DNA of 49,879 nt from Limosilactobacillus pulli (GCF_947381555.1 NZ_CANCWQ010000013.1:1-49879), one strand, 5' to 3'. Positions 8,012-17,356 are shown, counted from the first letter of the stretch. Notes: generated from the sequence alone by a model not told the origin. Program-made: numbers and translations.

Positions 8012-9196
8012 TTATTTTAAATCAACCGGCGACATTTTTTGATTGATCCGATTCAGCCAGATTACCAAAATTCCGGCAACTGCTGCATACACGGCACCCC
8101 CTGGCCCAACAGCAATCAAGCCATGCGTTTTAACTAATAGACTGCCGGTTGCTGAACCAAGCGCAATTCCAAAATTGGAAAAGATTGAATTGATCGAAGA
8201 AGCCATCACTAATGATGCTGGATAATCATGCGTGGCAATATCGATAAAATGCAGTTGAATTGGCGAATTGAGCAGATACATCAAGACCCCAATCAGCATA
8301 ATCAGAATCAGCGCCAACCCACGGATGTTAAGACTAATTGATAGCAGTGCCAAACCGATAAACTGAAGCAAATAAACCAGCGGCATTTTATGCAGCCCAC
8401 CTAATTCCACCAGCCGGCCTGAGAACTGATTGCTAAATAACGACATCAGCCCATAGATAAACAGCAGCATCGTGATTGCACCGGTACCAAAATGCAATGG
8501 TCCCGCCAGCATCGGTCGCAAATAGGTGTAAAAAGTATAGGTAGCTGCCAGGTTTAACATTGGCAATAGCATTCCCACATAAATTCTGCGATCACCAAAA
8601 ATCCGAAATTGATCGCTGAAATTCTGGGCTTTTCCTTGTCTGAAATCAATTGGCAAACTGCCGCTCATTAAAAACAAGATCACTAAACTGACGGCAACAA
8701 TCACGCCAAACGTGGTCCGCCAGCCAAAATGCATTGAGATCCAGGTACCAACTGGAACGCCAAATACCGAGGCAATCGAAAAGCCCGAAAAGATCCAGGC
8801 AATCAAACCCGCTCTTTTTTCCAGCGGTGCCAGACTGTTGGCAAATGTCGTCGCAATTGAGATGATAACGCCTGAAACGATGGCAGTAACGACGCGGGCT
8901 GCCACCAGAATCGGATAATTCGGCGCCGCCATCACCATAACGTTGCCTAAAATAAACACAAGCCATAGCCATGTCTCGACTTTCAACAAGCTGCGCGTCC
9001 CAATCATCATTGTGATCAATGGCGTGCTGAATGCATAGACCAAAGCAAAGATCGTCACCAAAAGTCCTACCACGGTGACCGGTTCATTAAACGTTTTGGC
9101 AATATCAGGCAGGACCCCGACGATAATAAATTCACTAAAGCCTAGAGCAAAGGCAATCAAGACCAATACCAGGCTCTGCATGCGATAAGTTTTCAA
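8012..9196 (-). CDS. MFS transporter of the DHA1 drug/sugar efflux type
   Basis: A 394-residue, 12-helix major-facilitator exporter. The antiporter motif C region reads SIASVFGVPVGTWI in helix 5, and helix 1 starts LVLIAFALGFSEFIIVGVLP, typical of AraJ/YdhP-like DHA1 proteins. Substrate cannot be told from sequence. The first in-frame start is TTG 9196 with AGGAAG ten bases upstream; the ATG at 9181 lacks a properly spaced site, so the TTG is taken. It appears monocistronic, ending just before the mtnU promoter. Confidence 0.75.
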   Translation of the reverse strand: MKTYRMQSLVLVLIAFALGFSEFIIVGVLPDIAKTFNEPVTVVGLLVTIFALVYAFSTPLITMMIGTRSLLKVETWLWLVFILGNVMVMAAPNYPILVAARVVTAIVSGVIISIATTFANSLAPLEKRAGLIAWIFSGFSIASVFGVPVGTWISMHFGWRTTFGVIVAVSLVILFLMSGSLPIDFRQGKAQNFSDQFRIFGDRRIYVGMLLPMLNLAATYTFYTYLRPMLAGPLHFGTGAITMLLFIYGLMSLFSNQFSGRLVELGGLHKMPLVYLLQFIGLALLSISLNIRGLALILIMLIGVLMYLLNSPIQLHFIDIATHDYPASLVMASSINSIFSNFGIALGSATGSLLVKTHGLIAVGPGGAVYAAVAGILVIWLNRINQKMSPVDLK

Positions 9197-9271
9197 TTAT
9201 CCACTACTTCCTGTTTTCTAAAATTAAACCCAACTTAGTTTAGTGCAGATTTTGATACTTATCTAGTCGCT

Positions 9272-9307
9272 GAGTAAAAAAGAGACCGAGAATTAACTCA
9301 ACCTCTT
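9272..9307. repeat. Degenerate stem-only repeat / weak terminator
   Basis: On the minus strand TAAGAGGTTGAG...CTCGGTCTCTTTTTT resembles the outer arms of the repeat family (compare 5652-5684) with a few mismatches. It could terminate the truncated epimerase transcript that ends at 9387. Confidence 0.4.
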
Positions 9308-9386
9308 AATTGCGCTATAGATTATAATGCTTCAACACAGTGGCTGGCTGGCAGTTTAAACGCTTATAAATCACCGTTTGACTACC

Positions 9387-9995
9387 CTAGTTGTTGGTAA
9401 CTAATGATCCTAAGTATTTTTTACAGATCGAAACGATACGCTCAGCAGCACGACCATCACCGTATGGATTGGGTGCCTGGGTCATTTTTTGATAGATGGC
9501 TGTATCATCTAGCAGCTCTTCCATTGCTTGGCCTACTTTTTTAGGATCGGTACCAACCAGCCGCAATGTACCGGCCGTAACGCCTTCTGGACGCTCGGTT
9601 TCATCCCGCAGAACCAAAACCGGCTTGTTTAAAGATGGTGCTTCTTCTTGAACGCCACCCGAATCAGTCATAATCAGATAACTGCGGGCCGCCAGATTAT
9701 GAAAATCAACAACATCCAGTGGCGCGATCAGATGGACGCGTGGTTCGTCTGCAAAGACCTGCTTAGCCATCTGCTGTACCCTTGGACTGAGATGCACGGG
9801 ATAAACAACCTCAACGTCAGGATGTTTTTCAACTTCTTTTTTTATGGTTTCAAAGACTCGCTGCATTGGAGCACCTTGATTTTCCCGGCGATGCATCGTC
9901 AACAAAATGATCCGTGAATCTGGTGAGACTTCCGCCAATACGTCATGATGGTAGTTACTTGAAACATTATCGCATTGCAAACGTTTGTCTAAAGC
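9387..9995 (-). pseudogene. UDP-N-acetylglucosamine 2-epimerase, N-terminal half missing
   Basis: About 200 C-terminal residues of a non-hydrolysing UDP-GlcNAc 2-epimerase (WecB/MnaA), which makes UDP-ManNAc for cell-wall polymers. Conserved pieces are LTMHRRENQG, TDSGGVQEEAPSLNKPVL and ETERPEGV. A full enzyme has about 370 residues; the first Rossmann half, with its catalytic acidic residues, is absent. The family frame can be followed back through ALDKRLQC to about 9995 and then stops at the T-run of the next gene's terminator, so the 5' end was removed by a deletion. A TTG at about 9980 could start a 197-residue fragment, but no ribosome binding site supports it. Confidence 0.8.
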
Positions 9996-9997
9996 AC

Positions 9998-10029
9998 AAA
10001 AAAGACCACCAGCTGTTTAGCTGACGGTC
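9998..10029 (-). terminator. Terminator of the aminotransferase gene
   Basis: GACCGTCAGCT and AGCTGGTGGTC form a stem around AAAC, followed by TTTTTTG on the minus strand. It lies 65 bases after the aminotransferase stop and abuts the truncated epimerase. Confidence 0.8.
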
Positions 10030-10093
10030 CGCATTTCATTAATTATAAATGTTGGCTGAAAAAATCAATGAAACATACTCAATATCGTTCGCA

Positions 10094-11287
10094 TTACTTA
10101 CCTTCATTAACGGCATCGGTTAAAGCCTTGCCCAAACGCTTCAGACCTTCTTCGATCTTGTCTTCTTGCATGTTGGAGTAGTTCAAGCGGAACGTACCTG
10201 GTTCTGGCTCACCGGCGAAGAATGGATCACCAGGCACAAAGGCAACCTTTTCCTTCAGGCACTTCTTAAACAGTTCAACCGTGTCCTTGACACCAGGAAC
10301 CTTAACCCACAGGAACATCCCACCTTCTGGATTCGTGTACTTAACGCCTGCTGGGAAGTACTTCTTCATGCCTTCAATCATCAGGTTCTTGCGCTTGCCA
10401 TACAGGGCACTGATTTGATCAACATGCTCGTTGATGTCGTTTTGAGCAAAGAATTCAACAACTGCCCATTGTGCCAGCTGGTCGGTGTGCAGGTCAGTAG
10501 ACTGCTTGAGCACCGTCAGCTTGTCAATGACTTTTGGATCACCCAGAACCCAGCCCAGCCGGAAGCCAGGTGCCAAAATCTTAGAGAACGTACTCATGTA
10601 CAGAACATGGTTGGTCGTATCAAATGACTTGATGGCTGGTACATGCTCACCTTCAAAACGAATGTCACCGTATGGGTTGTCTTCCAGAACCATCACGTCG
10701 TATTTGGCAGCCAACTCAGCCACCTTCTTGCGCCGATCAGCCGGCATCGTCTTACCAGTTGGGTTTTGGAAGTTGGAAACCGTGTAGAGCAGCTTGGCCT
10801 TTGGGTGGTTCTTCAAGGCTTCTTCCAAGGCGTCGACACGCAGGCCCTCATCGTCTTGTGCGACAGAGACAAACTTGGCACCATAGGAACGGTAGACATC
10901 CAGCGCACAAAGGTAGGTTGGGTCTTCCACCAGCACTTCATCGCCTTCATCAATAAAGGCCTTGCCGACCAGGTCCAGCACTTGTTCAGAACCAGTCGTT
11001 ACCATAACGTTTTCTACCTTTGAATCAATACCTTCACGTTCCTTAACCCGCTTGGTAATCAGTTCGCGCAGTTCCGTTACCCCGCGCGATGCACCATATT
11101 GCATGGCTTCGCGGCCGTGTTCGTCAAAAACCGTATCGACCGCTTTTTTCATTTCTGCGACGGGGAACAGTTCTGGCGCTGGCAGGCCCCCGGCAAATGA
11201 AATTACTGATGGATCAGCCGCCGCTGCCAGGATTGCCCCAACTGCGTCCGTACCATCTGCAGGAACCCGTTTTGAAAATTGAACCAT
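10094..11287 (-). CDS. PLP-dependent aminotransferase (2-aminoadipate/aromatic aminotransferase-like)
   Basis: A 397-residue fold-type I aminotransferase. Conserved parts are ISFAGGLPAPELFP near the N-terminus, YGASRGVTELRE, SNFQNPTGKTM and the PLP lysine in STFSKILAPGFRLGW. This arrangement fits the LysN/AAT group, which in lactobacilli transfers amino groups from aromatic, branched or aminoadipate-type substrates; the exact substrate is unknown. ATG 11287 has AGGAG eight bases upstream; the longer GTG start (11296) overlaps that site and is rejected. Codon use is strongly biased to a few preferred codons (AAC, TTC, GGT), unlike its neighbours, suggesting high expression. It is monocistronic with its own terminator. 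Confidence 0.8.
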   Translation of the reverse strand: MVQFSKRVPADGTDAVGAILAAAADPSVISFAGGLPAPELFPVAEMKKAVDTVFDEHGREAMQYGASRGVTELRELITKRVKEREGIDSKVENVMVTTGSEQVLDLVGKAFIDEGDEVLVEDPTYLCALDVYRSYGAKFVSVAQDDEGLRVDALEEALKNHPKAKLLYTVSNFQNPTGKTMPADRRKKVAELAAKYDVMVLEDNPYGDIRFEGEHVPAIKSFDTTNHVLYMSTFSKILAPGFRLGWVLGDPKVIDKLTVLKQSTDLHTDQLAQWAVVEFFAQNDINEHVDQISALYGKRKNLMIEGMKKYFPAGVKYTNPEGGMFLWVKVPGVKDTVELFKKCLKEKVAFVPGDPFFAGEPEPGTFRLNYSNMQEDKIEEGLKRLGKALTDAVNEGK

Positions 11288-11353
11288 TCCGATCACTCCT
11301 ATTCATTCTTAGAAACAAATTATTAATGAATCTCATTAAATTTTAATATGGCT

Positions 11354-11359
11354 ATTATA
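11354..11359 (-). promoter_or_regulatory. -10 element of the aminotransferase promoter
   Basis: A perfect TATAAT on the minus strand lies about 65 bases before the start codon. A TTGCAG upstream is spaced 20 bases away, longer than ideal, so the exact -35 is unsure. Confidence 0.45.
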
Positions 11360-11409
11360 ATAGTCGTATTTTTTTAATTCTGCAAGTCCTTTTGGGAAAA
11401 AATCTCAAA

Positions 11410-11583
11410 TCATTTTTCTGCTTGATTAACAATGCAACGCAAGCCCTGCATTACCAACTGCTTGGCCGCGGCCGAGACGGTCAGTCGGTAATCTGAGGCG
11501 TACTCTTGCAGCTTTTGATAAGCAGACATTTCTGCTGGTGTCCTCCAGATGATACCCGTAACCTGGCCATGTTCTTTTTTCAT
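11410..11583 (-). CDS. Small 57-aa ribbon-helix-helix-like protein
   Basis: ATG 11583 is preceded by AGAAGGTGACGAA and the frame ends at TGA 11410-11412. The protein has a short beta-like start (QVTGIIWRTPAE) followed by two helices (YQKLQEYASDYRLTVSAAAKQLVMQGL). This is the order and spacing of CopG/Arc-type ribbon-helix-helix DNA-binding proteins. No partner toxin is adjacent, so a role as orphan repressor is only a possibility. Confidence 0.55.
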   Translation of the reverse strand: MKKEHGQVTGIIWRTPAEMSAYQKLQEYASDYRLTVSAAAKQLVMQGLRCIVNQAEK

Positions 11584-11672
11584 TTCGTCACCTTCTGTTT
11601 ATTTTTGTTCATTTTAACATTTTTGATGGCTCCAGATTATAGTGATTAAATTCACAAAATCCATTCAAATGC

Positions 11673-11701
11673 TTGAACGACTGCCCGCCTTTTTTTATAC
11701 T
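11673..11701 (+). promoter_or_regulatory. Promoter of gluconokinase
   Basis: TTGAAC (11673-11678) and TATACT (11696-11701) are separated by 17 bases, 30 bases before the gntK start codon. No clear catabolite-responsive element was seen. Confidence 0.65.
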
Positions 11702-11731
11702 TGTACTAGAAATTAGAAATGAGGGGATCAA

Positions 11732-13282
11732 ATGGACTACTTGATCGGGGTAAACATCGGCACCACTTGTACTAAAGCAGTTTTATATGACCAGGACTTC
11801 CATGCACTGGCCAGCTCATCACGAACGCATCAACTGTTCCGGGATGAACCGGAAATGCTGGAAGAAGATCCAGACGAGATTTTTGAAACGGTCGTTGACA
11901 CGCTGCATGACGTCGTTTTAAAAGCAGACCTAAGCAACGGGACACTACGCGGTGTTTCATTTTCCAGCATGATGCACAGTTTGATTGGATTAAACCGTGT
12001 CAATAAGCCCCTGACACGCGTTTTGACGTGGGGCGACAACCGGGCAGCTAAATATGCCGCCAAAATGAGGCAAAACGGTGAAGGACTAAAAATCTATCAG
12101 CGTACCGGGACGCCAACGCACCCGATGTCTTTGCCTTACAAGCTGCTATGGCTTAAAAATGAGCATCCGGAAATCTTTGAGCGGACTACCTGTTGGCTGG
12201 GCATCAAGGATTATGTGTTCTGGCGACTGTTCGGTGTTTTGAAAACCGACATCTCATCGGCAAGTGCGTCAGGTCTGCTCAACCTTAAAGAGTTGGACTG
12301 GGATGAAGAAACGCTTAAACTGATCGGCATCTCGCGTGATCAACTGCCACAGCTGACTAGTCCATACGAGCAGGTCCGCGGTCTACGCAGTCAGATTGCC
12401 GCTAAGATTGGCTTGCCAATGGATACGCCGTTTATTTTAGGTGCGGCAGACGGACCCATGGATAATCTGGGCGTTGGTGCTTTGGATCAAGGAACCACGG
12501 CCATTACGATTGGCGACACCTCAGGGGCCGTGCGGGTTATTACTGATCAACCGCGTTTTGACATTGAAGGCCGCCTGTTCTGCTATGCTCTAGACGAAGA
12601 TCACTGGGTCGTTGGTGGGCCAATCAATGCCGGCAACACCGTCTTCAGCTGGGCTGGTGACAAACTGTTTGCTCCAGAAAAGCAGCTGGCCAGCATGATG
12701 CATGAAGAAAGCCTGGATGTTGTGGCCAAGATTGCCAAAACGATTCCTGCCGGCTCTGATGGTTTGATCTTCCACCCATTCTTAAATGGTGAACGGGCGC
12801 CAATGTGGAATGCCAATGCCCGCGGCTCGTTTTTTGGGCTGACGCCGCATCATACGCGGGCTCACATGGCACGTGCCGTTTTGGAGGGAACCGTCTATGA
12901 ACTATATGCCATCAGCTTAACATTAGAAACCGTCGTTGGTGAACCCAAGCAGATCATGGCTACTGGCAACTTTGCCCGCTTTGGTCTGTGGCGCCAGATT
13001 TTAGCCGATGTCTTCCAAAGTCCCGTTGCCATTCCCCAAGAACAAGACAGCCGAACACTGGCCGCGGTAGTGATGGGCATGAAGAGTCTGGGCATGATCA
13101 AAAAAATCGACGTCATCAAAGAACATTTGCAAAAAGCCGCGACCTGTCAACCAAATCATGACACCTACGACATTTATCAGTCGCTGGTACCGATTTACGT
13201 TCAGCTTAGCAGCGACCTGCAGCAAGAATACGATGCAATTGCCGACTTTCAGCATAAATACTGTCATTTCAACCAAAAATAA
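11732..13282 (+). CDS. gntK: Gluconokinase, FGGY carbohydrate kinase
   Basis: This enzyme phosphorylates D-gluconate to 6-phosphogluconate, feeding the oxidative pentose phosphate/phosphoketolase route. The 516-residue protein shows the FGGY fold: IGVNIGTTCTKAVLYD phosphate-binding loop at the N-terminus, TWGDNRAA, and the C-terminal signature PFLNGERAPMWN, with TGNFARFGLWRQILADV in the second ATPase half. Its length and motifs fit bacterial GntK of the gluconate branch rather than xylulokinase, although FGGY specificity cannot be settled by eye. ATG is preceded by GAGGGGATCAA. It is monocistronic, with a promoter and terminator of its own and no gluconate permease nearby. Confidence 0.85.
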   Translation: MDYLIGVNIGTTCTKAVLYDQDFHALASSSRTHQLFRDEPEMLEEDPDEIFETVVDTLHDVVLKADLSNGTLRGVSFSSMMHSLIGLNRVNKPLTRVLTWGDNRAAKYAAKMRQNGEGLKIYQRTGTPTHPMSLPYKLLWLKNEHPEIFERTTCWLGIKDYVFWRLFGVLKTDISSASASGLLNLKELDWDEETLKLIGISRDQLPQLTSPYEQVRGLRSQIAAKIGLPMDTPFILGAADGPMDNLGVGALDQGTTAITIGDTSGAVRVITDQPRFDIEGRLFCYALDEDHWVVGGPINAGNTVFSWAGDKLFAPEKQLASMMHEESLDVVAKIAKTIPAGSDGLIFHPFLNGERAPMWNANARGSFFGLTPHHTRAHMARAVLEGTVYELYAISLTLETVVGEPKQIMATGNFARFGLWRQILADVFQSPVAIPQEQDSRTLAAVVMGMKSLGMIKKIDVIKEHLQKAATCQPNHDTYDIYQSLVPIYVQLSSDLQQEYDAIADFQHKYCHFNQK

Positions 13283-13286
13283 ACAT

Positions 13287-13323
13287 AAAAAGAGAGTGCC
13301 GCTTTTAACACTCTCTTTTTTTA
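13287..13323 (+). terminator. Terminator after gntK
   Basis: AAAGAGAGTG and CACTCTCTTT flank a 9-base loop and are followed by seven T residues. It may also serve the convergent hydrolase gene. Confidence 0.85.
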
Positions 13324-13326
13324 TAG

Positions 13327-14205
13327 TCATTTTCCCCACAGAATCTGCATGACATATTTCAAAATGGCCTTTTTTTCGTGCAGCTGACGATGCGACGTCT
13401 TGGGATACCAGCGTTGTACGTATTTAACCGATGTATTTTTAAACAGCGTTGCCATCATTTGCGATTGAATATTAGGAACCTCACCGTCCGTTTTTTGATC
13501 GGCTTCCTTGCCCATGATATTATAGATCGCCTCATCTTTTGAAAACTGAGCTTTTTTAACCTGGCACAACAATTTCTTGAATTCAGCATCGCGGGACTTT
13601 TTAAACAGCCAGGCCGTATATTTGGTATTAACGCCAAAACTTTCTTCTACCGGTACGCCCAGCAGGACAATCTTTTGAAAACTAAGCTTTTTTTGCAGCT
13701 TGGCATTACCAAGATAGGCATGCAAAAACTCGGTCCCGCCATACGAGTGAGCAACAATATTAAGCTTTTTGACGTGATACTGCCGGTTCAGCACGATCAA
13801 AACCTGGGTCAGCTGGTGCATCTCCGGCTCAAACGAAACATTATAGTTCCAATCGTACAGGATTTGAATAACGGGATTCTTCTTACCCTTAAGACTGCCT
13901 TTAACCCGTACCTGACCAGTTGGCGAAACGCGCACGACCATGGCACTTTGCGCGATATTTTGATTCTGTGCCCGTTTGATAAAGGTATCAAACGTGATTG
14001 TATTACCGCCTTGCCCCGGAATCAAAAGCGTTGGCGTATCGGTATAGCTGACATCGGAGCGCAGCCGATGCATGTTCAAGGGCTGGCTGGGCGTTCCCTT
14101 CAATAAATAAAGCTGCACGGCCATCGCAATTACGATAATGCCAAAAACCAGGTACCATAACCGTTTTAAGACTATCTTGATCACCAGTTGCTTTTTATTC
14201 AGCAT
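13327..14205 (-). CDS. Membrane-anchored alpha/beta hydrolase, DUF915 type
   Basis: A 292-residue protein with one N-terminal membrane helix (LWYLVFGIIVIAMAVQLYLL) and an extracytoplasmic alpha/beta-hydrolase domain. The oxyanion-side TLLIPGQGGN and the nucleophile elbow AHSYGG are clear, and a late KTSHRQLHE supplies a plausible catalytic histidine. DUF915 proteins are frequent in lactobacilli and are presumed cell-surface esterases; the substrate is unknown. ATG 14205 (MLNKKQL) is nine bases after AGGG, whereas the two ATGs just upstream overlap that site. Confidence 0.75.
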   Translation of the reverse strand: MLNKKQLVIKIVLKRLWYLVFGIIVIAMAVQLYLLKGTPSQPLNMHRLRSDVSYTDTPTLLIPGQGGNTITFDTFIKRAQNQNIAQSAMVVRVSPTGQVRVKGSLKGKKNPVIQILYDWNYNVSFEPEMHQLTQVLIVLNRQYHVKKLNIVAHSYGGTEFLHAYLGNAKLQKKLSFQKIVLLGVPVEESFGVNTKYTAWLFKKSRDAEFKKLLCQVKKAQFSKDEAIYNIMGKEADQKTDGEVPNIQSQMMATLFKNTSVKYVQRWYPKTSHRQLHEKKAILKYVMQILWGK

Positions 14206-14367
14206 TACCATCATCCCTTATCATCAAACTAGCCTAATTATAACGCACCGCTAGTTGATCAAAACTTTAAAAAAGCTCAAGGCCGATTCGTTTTCAATGC
14301 GCTTTTCAGCCGAACGTGCTATAATTTTGCCAACAAAATCAAGTCGCGTTTAAAAGGAGATGACCGT

Positions 14368-14637
14368 ATGCTGATCGTTTTGGAGAAAATTGGCTGGGGA
14401 ATGCTTGCACTGACCGGTTTTGTCGGTGGCATCATCGGTTTGGCACTGCCCGTAATCCCACAGGTACCATTTTTCCTGCTGGCCCTGTTTGCCCTGTCCA
14501 AGCTCTCGCCACGCTTCCATCGCTGGCTGACGAGCCGTCACTGGTATCAACGCATGGTCGTTCCTGTTTTGGAAAAGTTCCATGCCAAGCGTCAACCTAA
14601 AAATCGCGTTCGTACGGTTGAGGCCAAACAAGACTAA
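14368..14637 (+). CDS. DUF454 (YbaN family) small membrane protein
   Basis: An 89-residue inner-membrane protein with two closely spaced helices (GMLALTGFVGGIIGLALPVIP and VPFFLLALFAL) and the conserved tail FHRWLTSRHWYQ typical of DUF454/YbaN. A basic C-terminus (KFHAKRQPKNR) faces the cytoplasm. The molecular function of the family is not known. AAGGAGATGACCGT precedes the ATG. It is transcribed alone, with a terminator 3 bases past its stop. Confidence 0.8.
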   Translation: MLIVLEKIGWGMLALTGFVGGIIGLALPVIPQVPFFLLALFALSKLSPRFHRWLTSRHWYQRMVVPVLEKFHAKRQPKNRVRTVEAKQD

Positions 14638-14640
14638 TCA

Positions 14641-14674
14641 GTCCCTTGCAGCTCTGCAGAGGGCTTTTTAATTA
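14641..14674 (+). terminator. Terminator after the DUF454 gene
   Basis: CCCTTGCAG and CTGCAGAGGG form the stem, followed by a CTTTTTAATT tail. Confidence 0.75.
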
Positions 14675-14685
14675 TTATCAGACCA

Positions 14686-14721
14686 AAAAAGGATTTTAGC
14701 CATGCAGCTAAAATCCTTTTT
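14686..14721. terminator. Bidirectional terminator between convergent small membrane-protein genes
   Basis: AAAAAGGATTTTAGC and GCTAAAATCCTTTTT form a perfect stem around a short loop with A and T runs on both sides, so it works in either direction. Confidence 0.8.
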
Positions 14722-14723
14722 AT

Positions 14724-14909
14724 TTATTTTGACTGTCTGGTTCGGGTAAACATCGTCATGGCGGCCAAAGCAAGGCCAAACACGATTAAAAAGACGTCCA
14801 GATAACCGAACCATGTTGACCAGCTGCCACGATACAGAATCGCTGATAAGAAGATCAAAACCCCGCCCCAAAAGAAGATGTCTTTGTAAAATTCTCGATT
14901 GAAACGCAT
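14724..14909 (-). CDS. Small two-helix membrane protein, 61 aa
   Basis: A hypothetical protein with two membrane segments (FFWGGVLIFLSAILY and YLDVFLIVFGLALAAMTMF), a basic N-terminus and a short basic tail. GGAAGG stands eight bases before ATG 14909. It has its own terminator. I recognise no family; size and topology suggest a membrane-protein regulator or stress peptide, without direct evidence. Confidence 0.6.
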   Translation of the reverse strand: MRFNREFYKDIFFWGGVLIFLSAILYRGSWSTWFGYLDVFLIVFGLALAAMTMFTRTRQSK

Positions 14910-15019
14910 CTGCCATACCTTCCTTGAGTTAATTGTTTGATTAAACTATCTCTAGAATGTATTGTAAACCCTTTCGATCAATGAATTCAACCCAGATCGA
15001 TCACAAATCGATTGGGCAG

Positions 15020-17356
15020 CTAGCCAAACAGCCGCGCCCAAAAGCCCTTCTTTTTCTTTGGCGGCTGAGCAGCTGCTGAGCGATCAGTTTCTGGTTCAGC
15101 AACCGTTTCATCAGCGCTTGATTCAGTATCCCGCGTATACGGATTTGGTTCGCCAATCCACTTAAAGAAGGCGTCTTCTTTAATCTCCATAAACTTGCCA
15201 CGCTTGCCGTTGATACCATCAACACAGATCTCAACCGGCAGCGCATTACGATACTCTTCAATACTGTCGGCACTGAAGCCATTAAAGGTATTGAGTTTGG
15301 AAATATCAAACAGCAGACTGTGTTTATCGGCATAGCGCTTAAAGTCCTCAGTCTGCGTAAGATAGAGCTTGGCCCAACGGCTGCGGGCGCTTTCGCGAAA
15401 ATCGTCGCAGATGGCTTCAGCAAAAAAGTCCGGTACCGGCAGATCCGCCATCTCGTAATACTCTTTAAAGATACGACGCGTGTTGGCCAAAAAGTCCAGC
15501 CGCCCCGTCTGCTTATCAAACGTTCGCCATGGCGTCTCGTCATCGCTGAGCAAGGTGGCCATGCGTACGACAAAATCCTTAAACAGCGTATTGTTTAACG
15601 TTTGACGCACATTATAGATGTATTTATTGGCCTCACCTTTTTGTTCTTCATCAATAACCTTATCAATCTGCAGATAATAGGTCCGGCGCGCTGTTTCTCG
15701 CAGCATGGTAAAGCCAGAATCGTAGTTGGTCGTACCAATCAGTGGTGCCACGGCATGTGGATGATTGACCAGATCATTCATGGTATCAACGATCAGGTGT
15801 CGACTGTATTGATCCTGCTGGAAGAAGTAAGGCTCGATTTCATCGACTAACACTGGGTAGGTACTGCCGGTCTTCATATAGTGTTCAAGTGCCTGCACCG
15901 TTTTAAGCTTTTTTTGCGGCGTCTCAGTTGGATAGATCGTCCCAAAATCAATCAGTGAGCGATCTGTATTCCAGGTCAGCTGATTGATGATCCGCAGCAA
16001 AGTTGACTTGCCTGATCCGGCCGTAGCGCCCAAAACCAAGAAATTGGGTACGTCATTACCATCTTCTGGATTCAGACTGGCCTTGGAGCGGATCTCCCAT
16101 AAAAATGGCGCCGTAAAGCTGTACAAAATCGCCTCATAAAAGCGCTGGCCATAATCAGGCGTATAGTCGACCACATATTTGGCATAGCCCTGCATGACCG
16201 CATCAATGCTCTTTAAACCATCGCGAATCTCACTGATAGTAGCCAGCCTGCCGAAAGGAATTGGATAGGTCCCGGCGTCGTTTGGTACGTAAAGGCCGCT
16301 GTTATCGTTGGCTAGGTTGCGCTCCATTGGTCGATCATACAAAAACGTGGTGTATTTCTTTTCAGCTGAGCGCTCTTGCGGCGTCATGTCAGTCAACAAG
16401 GTCTGCCGCACCTGCTTGTAGATTTTCTCACGAGTCTTGAGCGTTGGCTTGGCGGCTCGTGGCGAAACGGATTCTTTTTGCAGGTTAAAGATGGCATCTT
16501 GTTGATGAATCGAACGTTCCAACTCATCTTTGACCAGAGCTCGATCAGTTGTAATGTCTCGCATGGCCTTGGCAATTTCTGGCTTGACGATGCCACGATC
16601 AATCTGCTGCTGCACGTCATGTGAGATTAAATCAGTCATATCGGCAATCGCGATCTGATCCGTTGTCTCATTGCCAAGGATGATCACATTACCAACGTCC
16701 TTACCGGCTTTTTGATCCTTTTTCATGGCATCCAGCTGTTTTTGGGCGGCACTGAGCAACTCGGCTGAAAAATAGTTTTTTAAGACCGGCTTGATATCGT
16801 TTTTAAACCGCTGCATCAAATTAGCGTATAATGGACTATTGTCAAAGACCATGACTTCTTCGAGCTGATTATGCTGCTCATCAAAAGACGCCGCGGTCAA
16901 ATTGACACTGCCCAAAATCACGCGTGTTTGTGTACCAGCATCATCACTGAGCAGATAAAAGCGCGAATGAACCTCTTGAACTGGAGCCTGCTCAACAGTA
17001 AACAAGCCATTTAAGACGTTCAGTTGATTCTGGCCGCTAAGTGCCTCAAACAAACGGGCCGGCTGCTTGTTGGCCGCTGCCAGCAAAGCCGTGGTTAAGG
17101 CTCCCTTTGTTGCTGCCTCGTCAGCCGTCTGGGGCGTAACCTGTTCTTGAGCACCTAAAGCAATCTCTACTTGAATGAGGTCGCTGAGATGCTGGTTAAA
17201 AAAGTCGGCGTCCAACTCACCGGTAACCGCCGTCAAGCGACTAAAGCGACGAGTATCAAACAGCTGGCGAATCGTCAGCCGTGGCACTTCTTGATTATTA
17301 AAAATATAGTGGACCCGTCGTCTTTGACCGGTCGACTGCTGCGTCGTCGTACTCAT
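15020..17356 (-). CDS. PLD-like domain fused to an AAA+-type ATPase (778 aa), possible defence effector
   Basis: A large cytoplasmic fusion. Residues ~100-180 form a phospholipase-D/nuclease-like unit with H130-x-R132, an Asp near 138 and GSVNLTAASF at 149-158. The usual HxK lysine is arginine, so the active site is variant. Residues ~200-330 are a charged helical linker. Residues ~400-640 are a P-loop ATPase: Walker A GATAGSGKST (443-452), Walker B VLVDEIE (502-508), sensor GTTN (541-544) and conserved arginines RETARR. The tail is acidic and ends in KKKKGFWARLFG. No membrane segment is present. Homologues are usually annotated as 'phospholipase D family', but fusion of an HKD-type nuclease with an ATPase is typical of DNA-processing or anti-phage effectors; that role is inference. 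ATG 17356 follows GAAGAAGGAACCACTTT. A divergent XRE regulator sits 260 bases away. Confidence 0.7.
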   Translation of the reverse strand: MSTTTQQSTGQRRRVHYIFNNQEVPRLTIRQLFDTRRFSRLTAVTGELDADFFNQHLSDLIQVEIALGAQEQVTPQTADEAATKGALTTALLAAANKQPARLFEALSGQNQLNVLNGLFTVEQAPVQEVHSRFYLLSDDAGTQTRVILGSVNLTAASFDEQHNQLEEVMVFDNSPLYANLMQRFKNDIKPVLKNYFSAELLSAAQKQLDAMKKDQKAGKDVGNVIILGNETTDQIAIADMTDLISHDVQQQIDRGIVKPEIAKAMRDITTDRALVKDELERSIHQQDAIFNLQKESVSPRAAKPTLKTREKIYKQVRQTLLTDMTPQERSAEKKYTTFLYDRPMERNLANDNSGLYVPNDAGTYPIPFGRLATISEIRDGLKSIDAVMQGYAKYVVDYTPDYGQRFYEAILYSFTAPFLWEIRSKASLNPEDGNDVPNFLVLGATAGSGKSTLLRIINQLTWNTDRSLIDFGTIYPTETPQKKLKTVQALEHYMKTGSTYPVLVDEIEPYFFQQDQYSRHLIVDTMNDLVNHPHAVAPLIGTTNYDSGFTMLRETARRTYYLQIDKVIDEEQKGEANKYIYNVRQTLNNTLFKDFVVRMATLLSDDETPWRTFDKQTGRLDFLANTRRIFKEYYEMADLPVPDFFAEAICDDFRESARSRWAKLYLTQTEDFKRYADKHSLLFDISKLNTFNGFSADSIEEYRNALPVEICVDGINGKRGKFMEIKEDAFFKWIGEPNPYTRDTESSADETVAEPETDRSAAAQPPKKKKGFWARLFG

